Below are positions 1-7,607 of a stretch of 22,760 nt of DNA, piece by piece. A program made the position numbers and the translations under genes. A model generated the notes under the pieces. That model was given only the letters and a program-made list of their open reading frames with translations. It ran no database searches and was not told the origin of the DNA. Source of the stretch: a virus. The stretch is from IMG/VR virus record IMGVR_UViG_3300046000_012997, positions 1-22,760 of that record; one strand, written 5' to 3'. Positions within the stretch are counted from its first letter, which is position 1. Each line of letters begins with the position of its first letter.

Positions 1-1139
1 TTATCGCCTTCTCTTTCAACTTTATGCCTCACTAACCATTCTGCATTAGTTTCTGGTTCTAATTGAGCATATTTTTTACTTGCTGTTATAACTGGGTTTT
101 TAGGATCAAACTCTATATTTTGTCTAGCATGCTTTATGTCTTCTGGGTTCCAAGTAAGGTAATGCTTAACTTTCTTTCCTTCATCAGCATACATTCTAAA
201 AAATGCATTTGGATCCATAATTACACTGTCATGCCCCAAGCTATAAACAAAACGTCGAACTACTTCTCCCATAGATTTAGTTTCGTGATTGTTATCTGCG
301 CCCTTGAGAAGAGGAATTAAAATATCAAACATTACTGTCGCAGAAACTCCATCTTTGTTGTATTTTGAAGAAGTAGCTTCTATAAGTGTTTCGCATATAC
401 TATAAGCAGTATCTGATTCGTAATAATCTAGCAACATGTTGAACAAATTAGATATAATTGATTTGTAAGATGAAGTGTTGTTTGCATCAAAATCATTTTG
501 TTCTTCAAGAAAACTTACATCTCCATCAACATCGTCTTGGAATATCTTCTCAGGATGCTCTTCGTCATTTTCGCTTGTTAAGTGAAGAGGGCTTTTCATT
601 CTGACGTGTGCTGGAATAACTCTTGGATTATTTTCACCCAACACTGTATCTTCTGCTATTTTTTTTGTTAACTCTTGAATGTTCCAAGGAGTTTTATCAG
701 CATTGAAATATTTTTTATATCTAGGGTCTGATCCATAATTATTGAACAAGAAGTAATCATCCCAGTCACTCTGTTCTGACAAATCATACATTATATTTAA
801 AATGTTATTTTGTTTATCGTTACGCTCAGCTACGCCAGTATAGTTTTTAATTGCATCATTTTCATCACTTGTGAAATAGAAACCTGGTCCAAACCAACTA
901 CTGCCAAAACCTTTAGTAATATCAAATCTATCAAAATCTCTAGTAGTGCCATGATACAAAGGTTGTTCAGGTACTTTGTATCCTTCAGCCCAATCATTGA
1001 AGAATAAACTTCTAGTGTCTTTTTGAGTTTCAAAAAGCTCTTGATTTGGCTCTTTATCTTGCTCTGGTTTTTTCTCTATTGGCTTTTGAGCAATATCCAT
1101 TCCAGGCAATTGTAATTGTTGAGAATATCTATACCACAT
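1..1139 (-). CDS. ADP-ribosyltransferase-like (ART-PolyVal type) protein, C-terminus cut by window edge
   Basis: The minus frame is open for 379 codons from ATG at 1139 to the window edge, so the end of the protein is missing. Residues 61-100 hold LYHGTT, then FDRFD, then GPGFYFT and a downstream Ala and Tyr, which is the NAD-binding core pattern of ADP-ribosyltransferases (His63 and Tyr88 would be the H-Y pair). Residues 173-187 (RVIPAHVRMKSPLHL) and 327-350 (YLTWNPEDIKHA.., then FDPKNP) match the closing elements typical of the ART domain found in phage polyvalent proteins. Such enzymes move ADP-ribose from NAD+ onto a target; the target here is unknown. A Lys/Glu-rich stretch (18-45) precedes the domain. 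The ATG at 1139 gives a start (MWYRYSQ) that looks right, though no clear Shine-Dalgarno is visible; a GTG at 1172 is the alternative. It is divergent from the RusA gene. Confidence 0.72.
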   Translation of the reverse strand, partial: MWYRYSQQLQLPGMDIAQKPIEKKPEQDKEPNQELFETQKDTRSLFFNDWAEGYKVPEQPLYHGTTRDFDRFDITKGFGSSWFGPGFYFTSDENDAIKNYTGVAERNDKQNNILNIMYDLSEQSDWDDYFLFNNYGSDPRYKKYFNADKTPWNIQELTKKIAEDTVLGENNPRVIPAHVRMKSPLHLTSENDEEHPEKIFQDDVDGDVSFLEEQNDFDANNTSSYKSIISNLFNMLLDYYESDTAYSICETLIEATSSKYNKDGVSATVMFDILIPLLKGADNNHETKSMGEVVRRFVYSLGHDSVIMDPNAFFRMYADEGKKVKHYLTWNPEDIKHARQNIEFDPKNPVITASKKYAQLEPETNAEWLVRHKVEREGD

Positions 1140-1187
1140 AAATAATCTTTTACCGTTTTGAAGCTTAATCACCTGTAAAAGATAAAT

Positions 1188-1556
1188 ATGCTAAAGAAAT
1201 CTTGCGTGATAGAAGAGACGTTTTCAGCAAATAAAATGTATACTCCAATTGCTCGTGGTCAAATGGCTAAAAGCAAGAAATATAATAGATGGATTGAAAA
1301 GCACACACCAATTTTGAAAGATACTATGGAGCCAGCAAAAGAGTTTCCAATTGATGTTGATATTCTTGTTATGGCTAGTTGGGATTGGAAATATAAAAAC
1401 GATACAGATAATTTAATAAAGCCAATTGTTGATCTACTGAAAAGAGCAGATATTATTCCTGATGATACAACTAGGTATGTGAACTCAGTTAAGGTGAGAT
1501 ATTTGCAAGGATTTAAACAACCAGTAATTTGTATTTCATACTGCGCTACTGAATAA
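1188..1556 (+). CDS. rusA: RusA-like Holliday junction resolvase
   Basis: The protein has 122 residues, close to the 120 of E. coli RusA. RusA enzymes are small homodimeric, metal-dependent nucleases that cut four-way DNA junctions during phage recombination and before packaging. The signature is at residues 72-93: DTDNLIKPIVDLL, then IIPDDT, giving Asp72, Asp74, Lys78 and the Asp92/Asp93 pair in the family's catalytic spacing. The strand region after it (YVNSVKVRYLQG) also fits. The ATG at 1188 lacks an obvious Shine-Dalgarno. The gene diverges from the ART-like gene and ends inside a strong bidirectional terminator, so it seems to be a single-gene transcript in this window. Function is inferred from family motifs. 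Confidence 0.85.
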   Translation: MLKKSCVIEETFSANKMYTPIARGQMAKSKKYNRWIEKHTPILKDTMEPAKEFPIDVDILVMASWDWKYKNDTDNLIKPIVDLLKRADIIPDDTTRYVNSVKVRYLQGFKQPVICISYCATE

Positions 1557-1584
1557 AAAAACCCTCCGAATGGAGGGTTTTTTT
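1555..1584. terminator. Bidirectional rho-independent terminator
   Basis: A 13-bp perfect stem (A7-CCCTCC paired with GGAGGG-T7) with loop GAAT lies between the convergent rusA-like gene and the unknown gene at 1586. The A-run and T-run flank the GC core on both strands, so it can stop transcription from either side. It overlaps the rusA-like stop codon. Confidence 0.92.
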
Positions 1585-1585
1585 A

Positions 1586-1951
1586 TTAACCAAGAAGCTC
1601 GATGTAATCTGTGATCTTCTTAAGCTTTTCTCTTGGAGAAATATTTTGTTGGCTTAATTTGAGTTCTTGAATAATATTTGAAATATTATATTTTACAGAT
1701 TTTGGGTTTGTTCCCTGAGGATGAACATAACAAGGTCCTAGCAAAGACTTTGTTACTTCAAAAATCGCTTTGTTACCATCTACAATCTTAGTGCCGATTG
1801 GATTAAAAAAATCATCCATTGCATGCTTCATGTCAACTTTAATATTACATGCTTTTGAAAAATTGTAAAAATCTCGATCACTATAAATTATATTTTTTTG
1901 CATGCAGACTATTAAAAAGTCCCATAGATGTTGGTTTTTATCGTAGCGCAT
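1586..1951 (-). CDS. Hypothetical phage protein, 121 residues
   Basis: I do not recognise this protein. It is a soluble, mixed-charge chain with no signal peptide or membrane segment. The N-terminal third (HLWDFLIVCMQKNIIYSDRDFYNFSKAC) looks helical, and the C-terminal third is Lys/Gln-rich and helical. A good Shine-Dalgarno (AAGAGGT) sits about eight bases before the ATG at 1951, which supports translation and this start. The gene lies between two terminators (1555-1584 downstream, 1985-2019 upstream), so it must have its own promoter in the 1952-1984 gap, where an AT-rich TATGAT/TATATAA stretch is the only candidate. It ends at the bidirectional terminator. Confidence 0.7.
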   Translation of the reverse strand: MRYDKNQHLWDFLIVCMQKNIIYSDRDFYNFSKACNIKVDMKHAMDDFFNPIGTKIVDGNKAIFEVTKSLLGPCYVHPQGTNPKSVKYNISNIIQELKLSQQNISPREKLKKITDYIELLG

Positions 1952-1984
1952 ATTATGTACCTCTTATATATCATACCATTAAAA

Positions 1985-2019
1985 AAATGAACTTGTAAGG
2001 ATTTCTTACAAGTTCATTT
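1985..2019 (-). terminator. Rho-independent terminator of the GH5 gene
   Basis: A 15-bp perfect stem (AAATGAACTTGTAAG with its complement) has a five-base loop, and on the minus strand it runs straight into a T-run (from 1987-1981). It lies just after the stop codon of the glycoside hydrolase at 2028. Confidence 0.88.
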
Positions 2020-2027
2020 ACATTCAA

Positions 2028-4373
2028 TTAAAAAGGTTTGATGTATTGAATAAACTTAGCAATGTAAGCTGTTAACTTTGCAACAGTTGCCTTTTTAAGC
2101 ATAAGATTATAATCAGCTAAAGCCTTGTTATATAAATCAGCTCTAAATAAAGTAATCTCTTTACTAGCTAATGCAGACACTTCATTTTCATCAGTGTACT
2201 TTGCATCAATTGCAGCAATATCTACAAGCTCTAAATTGCCTACAGCAGTTTCAAAATACTGCTTTGTTTCTTCATCTTGTAGAACATCATAAGCATCCAA
2301 AGAATCTTTAATATAAAGTTTTAAATCTTCTTTTAATGATAATAATGATTGATTAAGTTTTGTATCTAATAAACTATCAATTTCTGCCTTAGTAATCGAA
2401 TCAACAGGTAAAGGCGCTGGAGTTGGAACAGGATTAGGAGCAGGCTGTGGATTTGGTTGAGGGATTGGCTGAATAGCATTTCCTTCACCAATAAAATTAC
2501 CACTGTCCCAAATCTGCATATCCTTAGCTTGCATTTGACCAACATCAGTCAATTTTACATTTGCAAGATTACCATCTTCAACCATTGGACATGCATCTTC
2601 ACCCATTCTCGTCCATGCCCAAGTTGCAAATCCAATAACATTTGGATATAACTTTGAAAGCTTCTGCATCTCAATGTTAATGCCTTTCTGCCATTCAACA
2701 TCTCCACAGCCATACTCCTCAACAATTACTGCTACACCCTTATCCAATATTGGCTTTAGGTTTGGAATAACTTCTGTTGCGCCGTTATAAGCATGGTAAG
2801 CGTATGCGTCAACTAACAGAGGATCAATTAAATCATTTGCTTCTGGGGTTGTATTTTCTTTTGACCACTTAGATGTTGGACAAATAAGAAAAGCGTCAGC
2901 ATCAATAGATCTATAAATTGTTGCTGCCTTTTGAAGAATAGGCTTGCACAAACTCCAATCTCCAATATCGTTAGGTTCGTTTGTAAGACAAACCCACACT
3001 GGTAAACCCTTCCAATTATTAGCCATAAGTTCAATAAGTTTATAGAAACCTTCTGACTTCTCGTATAAATCATTGCCTGTTGGAATATGTTGAGGTCCAA
3101 CAATTACATGACATCCAGCGGTAAGCATTTTACCAATAGTATCTTGAATTCTATTTCTATAAATATGGTCAGCAATATATTTATCTGGATTAAATAAAAA
3201 TCTTAAAAACTTATGACCAAGATACTTTAATGAACCAAAATAGCCAATTCTATTATAGTCGGGTGATTCTGACCATAAATATTGGTTACCGTAATTACCG
3301 CCTCTTATAGCTGTAATTGCATTAGCGCCAGTAGTGCCTTCATAAATATTGTATGGAGTGCCATCGAGTTTTACCAATTGTCCATTACTAACTCTAAGTC
3401 TTGGAGGAAGTTTTGAATCAGGACATTTCGTGACCCAGCTATCACCACCGACTTGAATGTTAATACCTGGCCAAACCCAGTTCTGTAATTTCCAATTGTA
3501 ATCAAATAATCCAAACTGTAAATTATGAATACCACTTACATTTGGATAATCAAAAACAATTTCGCCTTCAGAATACCAATATGGATCAGGGCCATCAGCT
3601 ACCTTTGTTGCACCGTCAGGAAGAACATTTGCGCCGTCTTTTCTAGCGTATGCAATCCAAGGTTGTTGAAACATTGAAGCGCCTTTAGCTAATAAGAACC
3701 AACCACCCCAGGTAGTAAAAGTCTTAGCTGGCATCTTAATGATATATGGAATGTGTAATTTGCCATCAGGAGCTGGGTCTTGAATCTTATTAGTCAAGAT
3801 TTCTACAAATGGAGCCTTAACCCTTTTTTGTTTGGTAGTTATCTCAAATGAAACATTTTCAGCCATCTGATCTGCAAGAACTGTCCAATGGTAAGTAAAG
3901 AAAATAAATCTAAAACTATCATATTTTCCAACATCAAATGTGCTTATATCAAAGTTAAAAGTTTGAGTTTCTCCAGAAAATAAACTAAACTTAAAATATT
4001 TTTTAGCTGCATCATCATTTGGAACCCAGTTAACCCATTGCTCTGTAGTTTGTCCAGTTGTTGGGTTTGTGTAAGTTCTTCTCATCCAAACTTGACATAA
4101 ATCTGCATCAATTGGTGCTGATGGGTTTGTTGTTCTGATCTTTAAGTTCACATCTCCAAGATCTACAGTTGGAATTAATTCAAGTTTTTCGAAAAATGAT
4201 GCAAATGAAGATACTTGAAAATCTTCAAATTTGCTCTTGTTTACTTTGTCAATTAAATTGAAATCTTCTTGTAATTGTTCGTTCGGCTTGTAAAAGATTT
4301 CACTAATTTCTACGCCCTTTTCTTGTACCTGGTTAAAATCAGTAGGTAGTTTCTTGTTAAAAAAATTAAACAT
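2028..4373 (-). CDS. Modular glycoside hydrolase family 5 protein with beta-sandwich domains
   Basis: The protein has 781 residues. Two related beta-rich modules (about 68-185 and 205-310) share an aromatic 'F..Y.W' closing pattern. A GH5-type catalytic domain follows (about 322-625): it opens with 'LRVSNGQLVKLDGTPY', carries the acid/base Glu466 in CLTNEPND, and the nucleophile Glu553 in VIVEEYG. GH5 enzymes are retaining beta-glycanases (cellulases, mannanases and relatives). A Pro-rich linker (635-656) joins a helical Asp/Glu/Lys-rich tail to about 781. No signal peptide is visible, so a virion-bound depolymerase or a protein freed at lysis is more likely than Sec export. The ATG at 4373 is preferred over ATG 4391 because AAAGGAG lies five bases before it. 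The gene stands alone, ending at a terminator. The substrate cannot be read from sequence. Confidence 0.82.
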   Translation of the reverse strand: MFNFFNKKLPTDFNQVQEKGVEISEIFYKPNEQLQEDFNLIDKVNKSKFEDFQVSSFASFFEKLELIPTVDLGDVNLKIRTTNPSAPIDADLCQVWMRRTYTNPTTGQTTEQWVNWVPNDDAAKKYFKFSLFSGETQTFNFDISTFDVGKYDSFRFIFFTYHWTVLADQMAENVSFEITTKQKRVKAPFVEILTNKIQDPAPDGKLHIPYIIKMPAKTFTTWGGWFLLAKGASMFQQPWIAYARKDGANVLPDGATKVADGPDPYWYSEGEIVFDYPNVSGIHNLQFGLFDYNWKLQNWVWPGINIQVGGDSWVTKCPDSKLPPRLRVSNGQLVKLDGTPYNIYEGTTGANAITAIRGGNYGNQYLWSESPDYNRIGYFGSLKYLGHKFLRFLFNPDKYIADHIYRNRIQDTIGKMLTAGCHVIVGPQHIPTGNDLYEKSEGFYKLIELMANNWKGLPVWVCLTNEPNDIGDWSLCKPILQKAATIYRSIDADAFLICPTSKWSKENTTPEANDLIDPLLVDAYAYHAYNGATEVIPNLKPILDKGVAVIVEEYGCGDVEWQKGINIEMQKLSKLYPNVIGFATWAWTRMGEDACPMVEDGNLANVKLTDVGQMQAKDMQIWDSGNFIGEGNAIQPIPQPNPQPAPNPVPTPAPLPVDSITKAEIDSLLDTKLNQSLLSLKEDLKLYIKDSLDAYDVLQDEETKQYFETAVGNLELVDIAAIDAKYTDENEVSALASKEITLFRADLYNKALADYNLMLKKATVAKLTAYIAKFIQYIKPF

Positions 4374-4378
4374 ATACA

Positions 4379-4420
4379 CTCCTTTGAGCATAAAGCTCTT
4401 GTGGTAATAATACTATTATA
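4379..4420 (-). promoter_or_regulatory. Putative -10 element and ribosome binding site for the GH5 gene
   Basis: On the minus strand a consensus TATAAT lies at 4420-4415 and a strong AAAGGAG at 4385-4379, five bases before ATG 4373. No convincing -35 is seen 16-18 bases upstream of the -10 box. The Shine-Dalgarno decides the start codon; the promoter call is weaker. Confidence 0.4.
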
Positions 4421-4477
4421 AACGCTTTGAAAATCCATTATCATTGCAATGCTTAATAATGAAGACTATAATCTTGT

Positions 4478-4708
4478 ATGTTCATATTTTCAAAAGCTTT
4501 TCCGCTTCTTAAAAAGGGCTATAGAATCCGTCATAAAAGATGGCCTGATCTTTATTTTATTACACTTAAAGAAAATAAAGTTTATGATAGTTCTGGTAAT
4601 TTGTACACCCAAGACTTTGATGAATACTTTGATAAAAATTCTGAAGTTTCAGATAACGCTGGTCATGTGTGGGAGATATATTACGAAATTATGGACGAGA
4701 ACTTATGA
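4478..4708 (+). CDS. Tad2-like/DUF2829-like small protein, first of the array
   Basis: The protein has 76 residues. The N-terminus (FSKAFPLLKKGYRIRHKRW) matches the motif shared through this region: a helix ending in 'L..G', two basic residues, then Arg/Lys-Trp. The C-terminus keeps a short beta/Trp element (HVWEIYYEI) in place of the usual ADDWEIVE. Tad2 proteins bind cyclic ADP-ribose-type defence signals in the Thoeris system; whether this copy binds any ligand is unknown. No Shine-Dalgarno precedes the ATG at 4478, and an in-frame stop at 4469 rules out a longer start. An ORF in another frame (4449-4712) overlaps it but lacks the motif. It overlaps the next gene by four bases (ATGA). Confidence 0.65.
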   Translation: MFIFSKAFPLLKKGYRIRHKRWPDLYFITLKENKVYDSSGNLYTQDFDEYFDKNSEVSDNAGHVWEIYYEIMDENL

Positions 4709-5019
4709 ATGAAAAAGAATGGATTGATAAAATTAAAAAAGAATGCATTCTCAATATAGGTAATTTCGATGTAAAATATGCAATCCAACTAATTGGTCGT
4801 CCTGGAAGTAAGATTGGAATTGTTTCTCTTAACAAAAGATTCATGTCTGTTGATATAATTGATAAAGCAAAATATGAACGATTCTATGATAATTTTTATT
4901 CAAGAAACAACAAAGAAGCAAGACCCCCATTAGTAATTGATTATCACATTGAACACTCTATTGGCCAAAAAGGATTTAAGGTTCTTTGGGATTTTTACTA
5001 CGGAAAGATTAAAAAATAA
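4705..5019 (+). CDS. Hypothetical protein, 104 residues
   Basis: Not recognised. It is a soluble, basic chain that starts with an amphipathic Lys-rich helix (MNEKEWIDKIKKEC) and continues with alternating short strands (KIGIVSLNKRFMSVDII, PPLVIDYHIEH). No membrane segment or catalytic motif is visible. The ATG at 4705 overlaps the previous stop as ATGA, which favours translational coupling over the longer frame starting at 4669. The stop overlaps the next start as TAATG. It sits in the Tad2-like array but lacks that motif. Confidence 0.65.
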   Translation: MNEKEWIDKIKKECILNIGNFDVKYAIQLIGRPGSKIGIVSLNKRFMSVDIIDKAKYERFYDNFYSRNNKEARPPLVIDYHIEHSIGQKGFKVLWDFYYGKIKK

Positions 5020-5609
5020 TGGCAAGATTTAAGCATAGTTTTTTTAGATACATACCAAGCACTGATGAACGTCAATCCTTTTTTAAGTTTGTAGAATCTT
5101 TTGAAACTGATAATGATTCGGTTCCAAAGTATGATGACCACTTTTGCATTGACCATATTGTCAATTTAGACAATGGGCAGATGAGAGTTAAAAATCATTC
5201 AGCTCCAGAATATTGCGTATCAAAGTATGTAGGGTGGTCTTTAAGCCTTCCTCCTGTTGAAAAAACTAATAAACAAGAAGTTTATGTAGTAATTCATCGA
5301 AGTTCTTTTACTCATAAAAAGATTGAGTTTGATGAGTTTTTAGAGCCAAAAGATAAACGATATACACAAGAAGAATGGGAACAATTACTGTCTACTATTG
5401 AGAAAAAGTTCAACAGACAAAAGGAATGGGCTAAAGAAGGCATCAGGGTCCCAAGTCAATATGCTGATGGAACTCAAGTATTTAAAGCTGAGGAAGAGTT
5501 CAGAGCATTTTCACTAGGTAGACGTGCTTATTTTCTTTATCATCTTGTTAATAGTTATAGGTTTACTCATCTTGTCCGTAGGTTAAATATAGGCTACACA
5601 AGTGGATAA
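5019..5609 (+). CDS. Hypothetical protein, 196 residues
   Basis: Not recognised. The chain is soluble and slightly basic. An N-terminal His/Cys/Asp-containing part (YDDHFCIDHIVNLDNGQMRVKN within residues 38-60) is followed by a strand (EVYVVIHRSSF), a long charged helix (about 112-140, RYTQEEWEQLLSTIEKKFNR..) and an aromatic/Arg-rich C-terminal helix (RRAYFLYHLVNSYRFTHLVRR). No signal peptide is seen. The start ATG overlaps the previous stop (TAATG). It ends eight bases inside the next gene, which uses a GTG start. It is probably part of the same early-type transcript as its neighbours. Confidence 0.68.
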   Translation: MARFKHSFFRYIPSTDERQSFFKFVESFETDNDSVPKYDDHFCIDHIVNLDNGQMRVKNHSAPEYCVSKYVGWSLSLPPVEKTNKQEVYVVIHRSSFTHKKIEFDEFLEPKDKRYTQEEWEQLLSTIEKKFNRQKEWAKEGIRVPSQYADGTQVFKAEEEFRAFSLGRRAYFLYHLVNSYRFTHLVRRLNIGYTSG

Positions 5610-5850
5610 AACTACTATTATCAACTGTGACTGCCTTTGTCATTCATTGCATGTACGTCCAGATACAGAATCAAAAACAGTGGATATTTCACTTTGGAAT
5701 TATGGTTTCAATAATGGTAAACTGAATTGGAAAAAAAGATTTAAGATTCTTTTTGATGGATTCGCTTATTCAGATTTAGTTGTTTTAGATAAAGAAGAAG
5801 TTGATAAATTAATTAATGCATTGGAGGAAGCCCGTGGAAAAATTGCCTAA
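5602..5850 (+). CDS. Small conserved-type phage protein, GTG start
   Basis: The protein has 82 residues. It opens with a Cys-rich strand (INCDCLCHSLHV), then 'VDISLWNYGF' and 'WKKRFKILFDG', and ends in an acidic helix (DKEEVDKLINALEEARGK). This layout (Cys/His strand, 'SLW..GF', Trp-Lys/Arg-rich segment) resembles a widespread family of small phage proteins of unknown role; that family match is from memory and unverified. The GTG at 5602 is inside the end of the previous gene. Its stop lies inside the next gene, whose Shine-Dalgarno is embedded in this one (5823-5828). Confidence 0.66.
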   Translation: MDKTTIINCDCLCHSLHVRPDTESKTVDISLWNYGFNNGKLNWKKRFKILFDGFAYSDLVVLDKEEVDKLINALEEARGKIA

Positions 5851-6385
5851 AAACCAAAAATATTTTTATGATATTGAAATTAGAAAAGCAAAATTGAATA
5901 AATCTGCTCAACAATATTTAAATCCAGGTCAAGATTATTTACCTTATGCAATTGAGAACAAGCATATAGGATCCAATTTTGATGATTTTGCTAAAAAGAA
6001 TAATATTGAACTTAAGCGTGATATCAATTGGGCTGTAAAGATGATCGAATCTGGCAAAATGGTGTCAAGAGAAGGCAATCCTAGCCTTACACTCTTTCCA
6101 AAAAAATATGACCATGCTGAATCTACAATTACAACTACAGATCTTTTTGCTGAAGATTGGGTGATAGTTCCTAATAAAACATTTGAAGATGTTTTAGATG
6201 ATTTATATGCTGGAAAAACAATCAGGCGTAAAAGTTGGCATTCAGATTGGGGTGTTGGTAAATATGCTAGATATGGCAAAATTATTTATTTAGATTTGAT
6301 TGCTGATGACTGGGAAGTTGTGGACGTGGTAGCTGAAGTTAATAAGCAGCAAGAGCAAATTTTGAAAGACAGAAATGAGCACTGA
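5834..6385 (+). CDS. Protein with two fused Tad2-like domains
   Basis: The protein has 183 residues. The first 60 residues are unique, and then two copies of the array's domain follow: residues 63-112 (INWAVKMIESGKMVSREGN ... LFAEDWVIV) and 115-163 (TFEDVLDDLYAGKTIRRKSW ... LIADDWEVV). A charged helical tail ends the chain. The GTG at 5834 is chosen over the ATG at 5816 because GGAGGA lies six bases before it. This is the only double-domain member here and may be a covalent version of a dimer. Function is not known; if the domain is Tad2-like it would bind a small nucleotide-type ligand (inference). It overlaps both neighbours. Confidence 0.72.
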   Translation: MEKLPKNQKYFYDIEIRKAKLNKSAQQYLNPGQDYLPYAIENKHIGSNFDDFAKKNNIELKRDINWAVKMIESGKMVSREGNPSLTLFPKKYDHAESTITTTDLFAEDWVIVPNKTFEDVLDDLYAGKTIRRKSWHSDWGVGKYARYGKIIYLDLIADDWEVVDVVAEVNKQQEQILKDRNEH

Positions 6386-6641
6386 TCCAAAAATATATGG
6401 TGAAGAATATGTAAGAGGTCGTATATGGTCTTTTATTAGATTTCATAAATATTTACGAGAAATTGCCAATATTTTTTGCGAAGAGTTTCAATATGATAAA
6501 GATGACATTATTGAAGTGAGTATGTCTGATGATGGCAAAACTGTCTGGGTTCATTTTGATTCTGGCACTATTGGTTTTGCATCTGAATTACTTTGGGATA
6601 AGAATGTAAGAGAAACCTTTAGGAAAAATTACGAGATTTGA
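6375..6641 (+). CDS. Hypothetical protein, 88 residues
   Basis: Not recognised. The N-terminal half is helical and aromatic/Arg-rich (VRGRIWSFIRFHKYLREIANIF). The C-terminal half reads as an alpha/beta unit with acidic turns (DIIEVSMSDDGKTVWVHFDSGTIGF). No membrane segment is seen. Its ATG lies inside the end of the double Tad2-like gene, and the next ATG is one base after its TGA, so it is translated as part of the array. Confidence 0.65.
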   Translation: MSTDPKIYGEEYVRGRIWSFIRFHKYLREIANIFCEEFQYDKDDIIEVSMSDDGKTVWVHFDSGTIGFASELLWDKNVRETFRKNYEI

Positions 6642-6642
6642 A

Positions 6643-6864
6643 ATGACACTTAGTGAAGCATTGATTGAAATGAAAAATAATAAGATTATAAGAAGGGCTA
6701 ACTGTAACACTTCTTATTGTTTTGACTCTAACACTAAAAAGTTTGGTATGGTGATTAAATATAATCAAATCGAAGGTGTTAAGTACGATATAAAATATAA
6801 AGAACAAAATACAATCAGTTTTTATGCTGAAGATTTGTTAGCAGATGATTGGTTGGTTGATTAG
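6643..6864 (+). CDS. Tad2-like/DUF2829-like small protein
   Basis: The protein has 73 residues. The N-terminal motif is LSEALIEMKNNKIIRRANC, where the usual Trp after the basic pair is replaced by Asn-Cys, and the C-terminal motif LLADDWLVD is intact. The middle is beta-rich (YCFDSNTKKFGMVIKY). It begins one base after the previous stop and ends 27 bases before the next member. The lost Trp may mean a changed ligand pocket. Confidence 0.72.
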   Translation: MTLSEALIEMKNNKIIRRANCNTSYCFDSNTKKFGMVIKYNQIEGVKYDIKYKEQNTISFYAEDLLADDWLVD

Positions 6865-6891
6865 GGCTGTGTTTTGCTTTAGGTAAAAATT

Positions 6892-7110
6892 ATGACAGGC
6901 AAAGAAGCATTGAGCAAATTAGAAGAAGGCTTTACAATGAGACGTGAATCATGGGATCCAGATAATAAATGTAAAGCTTATTTTTCTATTTTTAATAAAA
7001 CTATTCCAGAATCTGTACCTGATGACCCTGCGTTTGATGAATATATAAGTTTTTTTGACTGTCTTGATAATGGTGATTTTTTAGAAGATGATTGGGAAAT
7101 TGTAGAATGA
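6892..7110 (+). CDS. Tad2-like small protein, subtype A copy 1
   Basis: The protein has 72 residues. The N-terminal motif TGKEALSKLEEGFTMRRESW is followed by DPDNKCKAYF, and the C-terminus is GDFLEDDWEIVE. It is clearly paralogous to the gene at 7604, sharing the 'MTG.EAL', 'RRESW.P..KCKA' and 'FFD..D.G.FL.DDWEIVE' blocks. Its final Glu codon and TGA create the ATG of the next gene (GAATGA). The role is unknown beyond the family resemblance. Confidence 0.75.
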   Translation: MTGKEALSKLEEGFTMRRESWDPDNKCKAYFSIFNKTIPESVPDDPAFDEYISFFDCLDNGDFLEDDWEIVE

Positions 7111-7373
7111 AATTTTCTGAAGTAATTGATGCTTTAATGGAAGGTAAACCAATTTCTCGCACTGGTTGGGAAAATAACAACTATATCTTCTATGACAAAA
7201 ATGACAATTGTTTTGTGTTTGTAAATTATCCAGACGACATTGAAAGAAGATATGAATTGGCATCTGTAGGTCTTGATTTATACCCCCGTGATATAATTGC
7301 TGATGATTGGGATATTGATGATTGGGATCCAGACCATATTGTTGACGCTAACAAAAAGGTAGATGAAGAATGA
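7107..7373 (+). CDS. Tad2-like small protein, subtype B copy 1
   Basis: The protein has 88 residues. The N-terminal motif is KFSEVIDALMEGKPISRTGW and the C-terminal motif DIIADDWDIDDWD carries a duplicated 'DDWD' and an acidic tail (HIVDANKKVDEE) absent from its paralogue at 7389. The ATG at 7107 overlaps the previous stop by four bases and is preferred to an upstream in-frame start at 7092. The middle is beta-rich with many aromatics (YIFYDKNDNCFVFVNY), as in the other copies. Confidence 0.75.
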   Translation: MKFSEVIDALMEGKPISRTGWENNNYIFYDKNDNCFVFVNYPDDIERRYELASVGLDLYPRDIIADDWDIDDWDPDHIVDANKKVDEE

Positions 7374-7388
7374 CTTGGAGATGCTGGA

Positions 7389-7607
7389 ATGAAATTTGCT
7401 GAAGTAGTTGACTCATTAATGGCTGGTAAACGTGTGCATAAGACCAATTGGGAAAGCAAAACTGCTTTCTTTCTCTACAATAAGGAAGATAACACTTTTG
7501 ATTTCTATGAAGTTCTGGATGGAGTTGAATGTAGGACGCAATATTACTCATCTCTAGATCTTACTCCTAAAGATTTAATATCTGACTTCTGGGAGGTTGT
7601 AGAATGA
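7389..7607 (+). CDS. Tad2-like small protein, subtype B copy 2
   Basis: The protein has 72 residues. The N-terminal motif KFAEVVDSLMAGKRVHKTNW and middle (FFLYNKEDNTFDFYEV) are paralogous to the gene at 7107. The C-terminal motif is LISDFWEVVE, with Phe in place of one Asp. A GGAG lies upstream (TTGGAGATGCTGGA before ATG). Its stop overlaps the next ATG (GTAGAATGA), the same junction sequence seen between 6892 and 7107. Confidence 0.75.
   Translation: MKFAEVVDSLMAGKRVHKTNWESKTAFFLYNKEDNTFDFYEVLDGVECRTQYYSSLDLTPKDLISDFWEVVE

Noticed and set aside
63-320. Plus-strand 85-codon frame at the left edge
   Set aside because: It is the antisense of the open minus frame that carries the ADP-ribosyltransferase-like domain.
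4449-4712. Alternative 87-codon frame over the first Tad2-like gene
   Set aside because: It lacks the conserved motif, and the other frame (4478-4708) carries it and couples to the next gene by ATGA.
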